Shown here one piece after another: positions 58,947-64,000 of a DNA stretch of 64,000 nucleotides; within the stretch, counting starts at the first letter, position 1; each line of letters begins with the position of its first letter. The stretch covers positions 62,001 to 126,000 of the forward strand of contig NZ_JACHJK010000017.1 in the NCBI RefSeq assembly GCF_014203595.1. Direction: 5' to 3'. A program made the translations under genes and the position numbers. This stretch comes from Streptomyces echinatus (GTDB taxonomy: Bacteria > Actinomycetota > Actinomycetes > Streptomycetales > Streptomycetaceae). Under the pieces are notes generated by a model, which was not told where the DNA came from, did no database searches, and saw nothing but the letters and a program-made list of their open reading frames with translations.

Positions 58947-60365
58947 ATGTTCGATCCGGTCATAGCGCCCAGCGGTACGCTGCTCGGGCTGCTCCAGCGC
59001 GGCCGTGGCGACGGCACGCTGCACGCGCTCACCGCCCCGCGCGCCGAAGCGCTCGCGGCCCTCAACCACTGTGTGCTGCGCGATCCCCGCCACGACTGGC
59101 AGGTGGAGAACCGCTCCCTGTACTACGCGCGGCTCTACCTCGACCTGAACGGCGAGCTGGACGCCGTCGAGGCGCACCTGTTCGCCGCCGAGGACGTCCT
59201 CGACACCGAGGAGTCCCGCACCGGCCTGGCCCTGGCGGTCCTCGGGCACCTCGCCTCCTACGGCAGGCGGGACGCCCTGGAACTGCTGCGCAGGTACGCC
59301 GCGCACGGTTCCAACTGGGCCTGGGCCCTGGACGAGCTGGCCCTGCGGGACGACGACGCGGGCCTGCGCGCCCTCGCCGCCCCCGTCCTGGCCCGTTTCA
59401 CCACCGACGCCGAGGGCGAGGCCGAGCTGGCCGCCGCCGTGCGCGACGCCTTCGAGCCACGGCCCTGGCGGCTGTGGGCCGACGACCCGCGCCCGTCGGT
59501 CGCCACGCGGGTGCGTGCCGCCCAGGAGGCCGGCTGCTTCGACCGCTGGCAGCGGCAGATGCGTCCCACCGGGCCCCGCCCGGGCTGGAGCGTCCGCGCC
59601 GTCTTCGAGTGGGCCCAGCAGGGCATGGAGCGCGGTGCCGCCCTCCATGTGCCCGCCGCCCGCTGTCTGGCCGCCGTGGCCGGCCCCGAGGACCGGCCCG
59701 AGATCCTCCAGGCCGCCAGGACCGGCATCGACGGAGCCCGCTGCACCGCTCTGCGCTACCTCGCCGACAGCGACGACCCAGGCGCCCTCGACCTGATCGA
59801 GGCCGCGGTCGCCGACGGCACGACGGCCGTCGTGGAGGCGGCCGTCGACGCCTTCGAACGGATGCGCGGTGTCGCCGCCGTCGACCGCGCCCGCGGCTGG
59901 GCCCAGCGCCCCGACGTGCTCGGCGCCGCCGCCGGCCGCATGCTCGCCTGCCGGGGCGGCGCCCGGGACCGCGACCTCGTCCTCGCCGCCCTCCGCGAGG
60001 CCGTGCGCGGCGAGGGACCCGACGCGGCCACCCTGTGGACCCTGGTCGACGGGACCGGACGCCTCGGCATCGCCTGCGCGGCCCCCGTCCTGCGGCACGT
60101 CTACCGCGAGACGGCCTCCTCCCACCTCCGCGGCCGCGCCGCCCGCGCGCTGGCCGCCACCGACCCCTCCTTCGCCACCGGCTTCGCCGTCGAGTGCCTG
60201 TGGGACTGCGAGGAGACCACCCGCGAGATCGCCGCCCGGCACGCCGAGACCGGTGACACCCGGGTCGTGGAGCGCCTGCGCCGCCTGGCCGCCGACCCTG
60301 CCGAGGAGGACGAGGTGCAGACGGCGGTCCGCAGCCGCTTCGGACCCGACGCGACGCTCGGCTGA
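58947..60365 (+). CDS. HEAT-repeat-like protein
   Basis: A 472-residue helical solenoid. Many units show paired helices, e.g. 'RTGLALAVLGHLASYGRRDA', 'ARCTALRYLADSDDPGALDL', 'RGRAARALAATDPSFATGFA' and 'DTRVVERLRRLAADPAEEDE', as in HEAT/PBS-lyase-like repeats. No signal or membrane segment. Likely a scaffold or binding protein. ATG 58947 has GAGG 9 nt upstream; GTG 58932 is an alternative. Downstream lies a tandem repeat. Confidence 0.85.
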   Translation: MFDPVIAPSGTLLGLLQRGRGDGTLHALTAPRAEALAALNHCVLRDPRHDWQVENRSLYYARLYLDLNGELDAVEAHLFAAEDVLDTEESRTGLALAVLGHLASYGRRDALELLRRYAAHGSNWAWALDELALRDDDAGLRALAAPVLARFTTDAEGEAELAAAVRDAFEPRPWRLWADDPRPSVATRVRAAQEAGCFDRWQRQMRPTGPRPGWSVRAVFEWAQQGMERGAALHVPAARCLAAVAGPEDRPEILQAARTGIDGARCTALRYLADSDDPGALDLIEAAVADGTTAVVEAAVDAFERMRGVAAVDRARGWAQRPDVLGAAAGRMLACRGGARDRDLVLAALREAVRGEGPDAATLWTLVDGTGRLGIACAAPVLRHVYRETASSHLRGRAARALAATDPSFATGFAVECLWDCEETTREIAARHAETGDTRVVERLRRLAADPAEEDEVQTAVRSRFGPDATLG

Positions 60366-60366
60366 A

Positions 60367-60430
60367 CCACGCACCGGCGCGGCCACGCACCGGCGCGGCC
60401 ACGCACCGGCGCGGCCACCCACCGGCGGGG
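60367..60430. repeat. Four tandem 16-bp units, within a 311-nt intergenic region
   Basis: Three identical copies of CCACGCACCGGCGCGG (60367-60382, 60383-60398, 60399-60414) and a diverged fourth (60415-60430) begin 2 nt after the HEAT-like stop. The remainder of 60366-60676 is G/C-rich, noncoding, and should carry the glycosyltransferase promoter; no clear -10/-35 is seen. Confidence 0.93.
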
Positions 60431-60676
60431 CCGCACACCCAGGGCCGCACACCGGCCGGGCCCTGAGCGGGCCGAGCCCGCGCCGGCCGGTCCGCACCCG
60501 CACATCCGGCCCGGGCGGACGACCGCCCGGGCGGTGAACACCGGGTGACTCGCAGGTCAGGCGGCCATGACGGCAGCCTGACCTGCTCGGGTGGGCAGCC
60601 ATACGCTCATGGGACGTTCCCCGCGCGGAAAGATCGAAGTCGACGCGGGCACGTCCGGCGCGGCGACAACACCCGT

Positions 60677-61804
60677 ATGCGTGTCGTCATCGTGACCGAA
60701 TCCTTTCCCCCCGATGTGAACGGCGTGGCCCACTGCGCGCTCCAGACCGCCCGGCACCTCGTAGATCGCGGTCACCATCCGCTCGTCGTCGCCCCCGCTC
60801 CCGCTCCCGGCAGCCGCCCGGACACGGACGCCCCGTGCCCGGTCGTCCGGATCCCCTCCCTCCCGCTCCCCGGCTATCCCCAGGTCCGCGTCGCCCTGCC
60901 CAGCCGGCGCCTGGCCGCGGCCCTCGTCTCGCACCGCCCCGACGTGGTCCACCTGGCCAGCCCCTTCGTCCTCGGCGTCCGCGGCATGGCGGCCGCCGCC
61001 CGGCTCGGCACCCCCGCCGTCGCCGTCTACCAGACCGACCTGGCCGGATACGCGCGTACCTACATGGGCGCAGGAGAGGCCGCCGCCTGGCGGCGGATCC
61101 GCTCCGTGCACGCCGCCGCCGACCGCACCCTGGCCCCCTCCAGCGCCGCTCAGTCGGACCTGGAGGCGCACGGCGTACCGCGGGTGCGGTTGTGGCCGCG
61201 CGGCGTGGACACCGCACGTTTCCGGCCAGAACACCGCGACGAGGCGCTGCGCCGCGAACTCGCCCCGAACGGTGAACTGATCGTCGGCTACGTCGGCCGG
61301 CTCGCCCCCGAGAAACACGTCGGACTCCTCTCCGGAGTCTGCGGGCTGCCCGGCCTGCGGCTCGTGGTCGTGGGCGACGGTCCGAGCCAGGCGCACCTGA
61401 CCGAGGCCCTGCCCGGCGCCACCTTCCTGGGCCGCCGCACCGGCGACGAGCTGGCCCGGATCTTCGCCTCGCTGGACCTGTTCGTCCACACCGGACCCTT
61501 CGAGACCTTCTGCCAGACCGTCCAGGAGGCCATGGCCAGCGGTGTCCCGGTGGTCGCGCCCGCCGCCGGCGGCCCGCTCGACCTGGTCGCCCACGGCCGC
61601 ACCGGCCTGCTCGTCCCGCCGTGCGACGCCACCGCCGTCCAGGAGGCCGTCCGGGCCCTGGCCGCCGATCCCGCGCGGCGGGCCGCGTACGGCGCCGCCG
61701 CCCGCGCCATGGTCGAGGGCCGCACCTGGGCCGCGGTCGGGGACCAGCTGATCGCCCACTACGACGACGTTCTCGCGACCCGGAAGACGGCGGTGGCGGC
61801 ATGA
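60677..61804 (+). CDS. GT4 glycosyltransferase (MgtA-like alpha-mannosyltransferase)
   Basis: A 375-residue GT-B enzyme: N-terminal 'VIVTESFPPDVNGVAHCALQ' (acceptor domain), 'DVVHLASPFVLGVRGMAA', 'VGYVGRLAPEKHVGLL' and the nucleotide-binding 'PFETFCQTVQEAMASGVPVV' block (EX7E). It resembles actinobacterial mannosyltransferases of the MgtA/PimB type that use GDP-mannose on lipid acceptors. No ribosome site is obvious at ATG 60677. It overlaps the next glycosyltransferase by 4 nt. The acceptor is not predictable. Confidence 0.88.
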   Translation: MRVVIVTESFPPDVNGVAHCALQTARHLVDRGHHPLVVAPAPAPGSRPDTDAPCPVVRIPSLPLPGYPQVRVALPSRRLAAALVSHRPDVVHLASPFVLGVRGMAAAARLGTPAVAVYQTDLAGYARTYMGAGEAAAWRRIRSVHAAADRTLAPSSAAQSDLEAHGVPRVRLWPRGVDTARFRPEHRDEALRRELAPNGELIVGYVGRLAPEKHVGLLSGVCGLPGLRLVVVGDGPSQAHLTEALPGATFLGRRTGDELARIFASLDLFVHTGPFETFCQTVQEAMASGVPVVAPAAGGPLDLVAHGRTGLLVPPCDATAVQEAVRALAADPARRAAYGAAARAMVEGRTWAAVGDQLIAHYDDVLATRKTAVAA

Positions 61805-62976
61805 CCGGAGCATCCCTGCGCATCGTCCGCCTCGCCAACTTCGTCGCCCCCGCCTCCGGCGGCCTGCGCACCGCCCTGCGCGAACTCGGCAGGGGCTTCC
61901 GCGCGGCCGGCCACGAACCCGTCCTGATAGTGCCGGGCGAACGGCACACCGACCACGACACCGAGCAGGGCCGCGTCATCACCCTGCCCGGCCCGCTGCT
62001 GCCCGGCACCGGCGGCTACCGCGTCCTCACCGACAAGCGGCGCGTGGCCGCCCTGCTGGAGGAGCTGGCCCCGGACCGCCTGGAGGTCTCCGACCGGACC
62101 ACCCTGCGCTGGACCGGCCGCTGGGCCCGCCGCGCGCGCGTGCCCGCGATGATGGTCTCCCACGAGACCACCGACGGCGTGCTGCGCACCTGGGGACTGC
62201 CCGAGCAGCTCGCCCGGCGCGCCGCCGACTCCCTCAACACCCGCACCGCGCACGTCTACTCGCGCGTGGTGTGCACCACCGAGTTCGCCGAGCGCGAGTT
62301 CGTGCGCATCGGCGCGCGCAACGTCGTACGCGCCCCTCTCGGGGTCGACCTGATGGAACGCCACCCCGCTCTGCGCGACCCCGGCCTGCGTGCCCGCTAC
62401 GCGCGCGCGGACGAGGAGCTGCTCGTGATGGCCTCCCGGCTGTCGGTCGAGAAGCGCCCCGGCACGGCCCTGGACGCCCTGGAGGCGCTGCTGCGCCGCC
62501 GACGGCGGGCGGTGCTCGTGGTCGCCGGGGACGGGCCGCTGCGGGCCCGGCTGGAGCAGCGGGCACGGGACCGCGGGCTCCCCGTGACCTTCCTGGGGCA
62601 CGTCTCCGACCGGGCCGCCCTCGGCGCGCTGCAGGCGTCCGCCGACGTGTGCCTCGCGCCCGGCCCCGCCGAGACCTTCGGACTGGCCGCACTGGAGGCC
62701 ATGGCGTGCGGCACGCCCGTGGTGGCGAGCGCCTCCTCGGCACTGACCGAGGTCATCGGGTCCGCCGGGGCCACCGCGAACGACACCGGAGAGGCGTTCG
62801 CGGACGCCGTGGAGCGGCTCCTGGACCGCGGTACGGCCGAGCGGCGGGATGCGGCACGCGCGCGTGCGGAGTGCTTCGGCTGGGGAGCCGCCGTGGAGGC
62901 GTTCCTGACGGCCCACGACGCCGAGGTCCTGCGCCGCGCCGGCGGCCGTCCCGCCGTGCCGGAGGCCGCGGCATGA
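61801..62976 (+). CDS. GT4 glycosyltransferase
   Basis: A 391-residue GT-B enzyme: 'IVRLANFVAPASGGLRTALR' at the N-terminus, 'VVCTTEFAEREFVRIGARNV', 'LVMASRLSVEKRPGTALDAL' and the donor block 'PAETFGLAALEAMACGTPVV'. It differs clearly from the preceding glycosyltransferase, so the two probably act in sequence. Its ATG overlaps the upstream stop and its stop overlaps the SGNH hydrolase start, giving a tightly coupled three-gene set. Confidence 0.9.
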   Translation: MTGASLRIVRLANFVAPASGGLRTALRELGRGFRAAGHEPVLIVPGERHTDHDTEQGRVITLPGPLLPGTGGYRVLTDKRRVAALLEELAPDRLEVSDRTTLRWTGRWARRARVPAMMVSHETTDGVLRTWGLPEQLARRAADSLNTRTAHVYSRVVCTTEFAEREFVRIGARNVVRAPLGVDLMERHPALRDPGLRARYARADEELLVMASRLSVEKRPGTALDALEALLRRRRRAVLVVAGDGPLRARLEQRARDRGLPVTFLGHVSDRAALGALQASADVCLAPGPAETFGLAALEAMACGTPVVASASSALTEVIGSAGATANDTGEAFADAVERLLDRGTAERRDAARARAECFGWGAAVEAFLTAHDAEVLRRAGGRPAVPEAAA

Positions 62977-64000
62977 GACCCGTCCGCTTCGTGTCCCTCG
63001 GGGACTCGCTGACCGAGGGCGTGGGCGACCCGGTCGGTGCGGGATGGCGGGGCTGGGCCGCGCTGCTGGCGTCCTCCCTCACCGAGGACGGCGAGCAGGT
63101 ACGGTTCACCAACCTCGCGGTCAGCGGGGCACAGACCCGGGACGTGCTGGAACGGCAGACGCCGGCCGCCCTGGAGCTGCGCCCCGACCTGGTGTCCGTG
63201 GTCGTCGGGGTCAACGACACCCTGCGCCGCACCTTCGACATCCACGCCGTGGCCGCCCGCCTCGACCAGGTCTATGCGGCCTTCGCCCGCCAGGGCGCCA
63301 CCCTGCTCACCGCCTGTCTGCCCGACCCCGGGGCGATGCTCGGGCTCCCGGACGCCCTGGCCCGTCCGCTGGCCCGCCGGCAGCGGGCGGTCAACGACGT
63401 CGTCCACGCGCTGTCCGACCGCCACGGCGCCGTCCACCTGCACGCGGCGGACGGGATCTGGGTCACCGACCGCACGCTGTGGAGCGCGGACCGGCTGCAC
63501 CCGGGCGAGCGCGGTCACCGGCAGCTGGCCGCCCGCTGCCACGCGCTGCTCGTCGAAGCGGGCCGGGCGACCGGACAACCCCCCTCGCCCGAGCCGGAGT
63601 TCCCCGCACCGACCCGCACGGCGAGCCTGTGGTGGCTGGCCACGGCCGGGACCGGCTGGGTGGTGCGGCGCTGCAACGACCTGCTGCCGCAGCTGCTGCG
63701 CCTCGCCGCCGACGAGCTGCACCACCGCGCCCGCGGCATCGGCGCCCGCCTGGACCTGCGCGCGTCGGCGGACGTCTCCGCGGCCCTCGCGGCCCTGCCG
63801 ACGGCCCCCGGAGCCGATGCCGGGGCACACCGGTGCCGCACCGGCGAGCGCGCGGCCGAACCGGAACGGACGGCCTTCGAAGCCGGGCCGGAACAGGCGG
63901 CCTCCGAAGCCGTGCCGGTGCAGCGGTGCCGGACCGGTGAGCAGGTGGCCGGGCCGGAGGAGGTGCTCGCGGCCGTGCCGGTGCGGCGGTGCCGCGCCGG
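62973..64000 (+). CDS. SGNH/GDSL hydrolase with repetitive C-terminus (3' end outside window)
   Basis: At least 342 residues are visible and the frame runs off the edge. The SGNH blocks are intact: GDSL in 'VSLGDSLTEGVGDPVGAGW', Gly in 'NLAVSGAQTRDVL', Asn in 'VVVGVNDTLRRTF', and Asp-His in 'SADRLHPGERGHRQLA'. It should be an esterase or deacetylase; the absence of a signal peptide makes it cytoplasmic. After about residue 200 a tail continues, and from 287 it carries 'RCRTGE'-like motifs at 287, 318 and 339 in a Pro/Glu/Ala-rich context, which the basic family lacks. Start ATG overlaps the glycosyltransferase stop. Confidence 0.85.
   Translation, partial: MRPVRFVSLGDSLTEGVGDPVGAGWRGWAALLASSLTEDGEQVRFTNLAVSGAQTRDVLERQTPAALELRPDLVSVVVGVNDTLRRTFDIHAVAARLDQVYAAFARQGATLLTACLPDPGAMLGLPDALARPLARRQRAVNDVVHALSDRHGAVHLHAADGIWVTDRTLWSADRLHPGERGHRQLAARCHALLVEAGRATGQPPSPEPEFPAPTRTASLWWLATAGTGWVVRRCNDLLPQLLRLAADELHHRARGIGARLDLRASADVSAALAALPTAPGADAGAHRCRTGERAAEPERTAFEAGPEQAASEAVPVQRCRTGEQVAGPEEVLAAVPVRRCRA

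Overview
The window is about 72% G+C by eye, densely packed, with strong third-position G/C bias, many GTG starts, ATGA/GTGA gene overlaps and families typical of Streptomyces (conservon genes, RbpA, SmeA/SffA, an SCO1431-family peptide, DasR-like sites). From memory, the gene order from about 12 kb onward resembles the chromosomal SCO1411-SCO1454 neighbourhood of Streptomyces coelicolor. I take it to be ordinary Streptomyces chromosome. I see no rRNA, tRNA, CRISPR array, IS element or prophage.

Layout. 0-6.7 kb: end of an Lrp/AsnC regulator, then a GntR/HutC regulator divergent from an ABC uptake operon (binding lipoprotein, two permeases, ATPase). The operon ends in one reading frame that fuses a HAD phosphatase to an endonuclease/exonuclease/phosphatase (EEP) domain. 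6.8-10.2 kb: a conservon (cvnA-cvnB-cvnC) without the usual GTPase gene. 10.2-12.6 kb: an MmyB-type regulator divergent from a SnoaL-like protein and a quinone-oxidoreductase-like dehydrogenase. 12.9-15.5 kb: a davA-davB pair predicted to convert lysine to 5-aminovalerate. 15.5-24 kb: F420-type LLM oxidoreductase, DUF5995 protein, uracil/xanthine permease, a decayed alginate-lyase gene, thioesterase, an MFS/ROK divergent pair sharing a palindrome, and an NmrA-like oxidoreductase with an ECF41-like promoter.

24-29 kb: an FMN riboswitch followed by ribE-ribM-ribBA-ribH, then hisE-hisG and a PH-like membrane protein, probably largely co-transcribed. 29-34.8 kb: two CNNM/CorC-like membrane proteins, an EccA/CbxX-like AAA ATPase, and a uridine-kinase-like gene with no ordinary start codon before its P-loop. 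35-43 kb: a hypothetical gene with a TTA codon, an APC permease, a Tat-exported C39-like peptidase, a small membrane peptide, a TetR regulator, a secreted GH18 chitinase with a DasR-like site, and an acyl-CoA dehydrogenase. 43-49 kb: a DUF7064-like protein and an APH-like kinase behind a long palindrome, a small Cys-containing protein, an Lrp regulator and an amidohydrolase.

49-58 kb: polyprenol-phosphate mannosyltransferase, fxsA, rbpA with a sigma-R-type promoter, an MFS protein, the GDPD and YczE genes opposite a MocR-type YczR regulator, and the sporulation pair smeA-sffA. 58-64 kb: ankyrin and HEAT-like repeat proteins, then a translationally coupled set of two GT4 glycosyltransferases and an SGNH hydrolase that runs off the window.

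The most novel-looking item is the HutC-regulated ABC importer with a HAD-EEP fusion. It could be a scavenging route in which an imported phosphodiester is cut to a monoester and then dephosphorylated by one polypeptide. All functional statements rest on reading motifs and remembered family knowledge; no searches were run.
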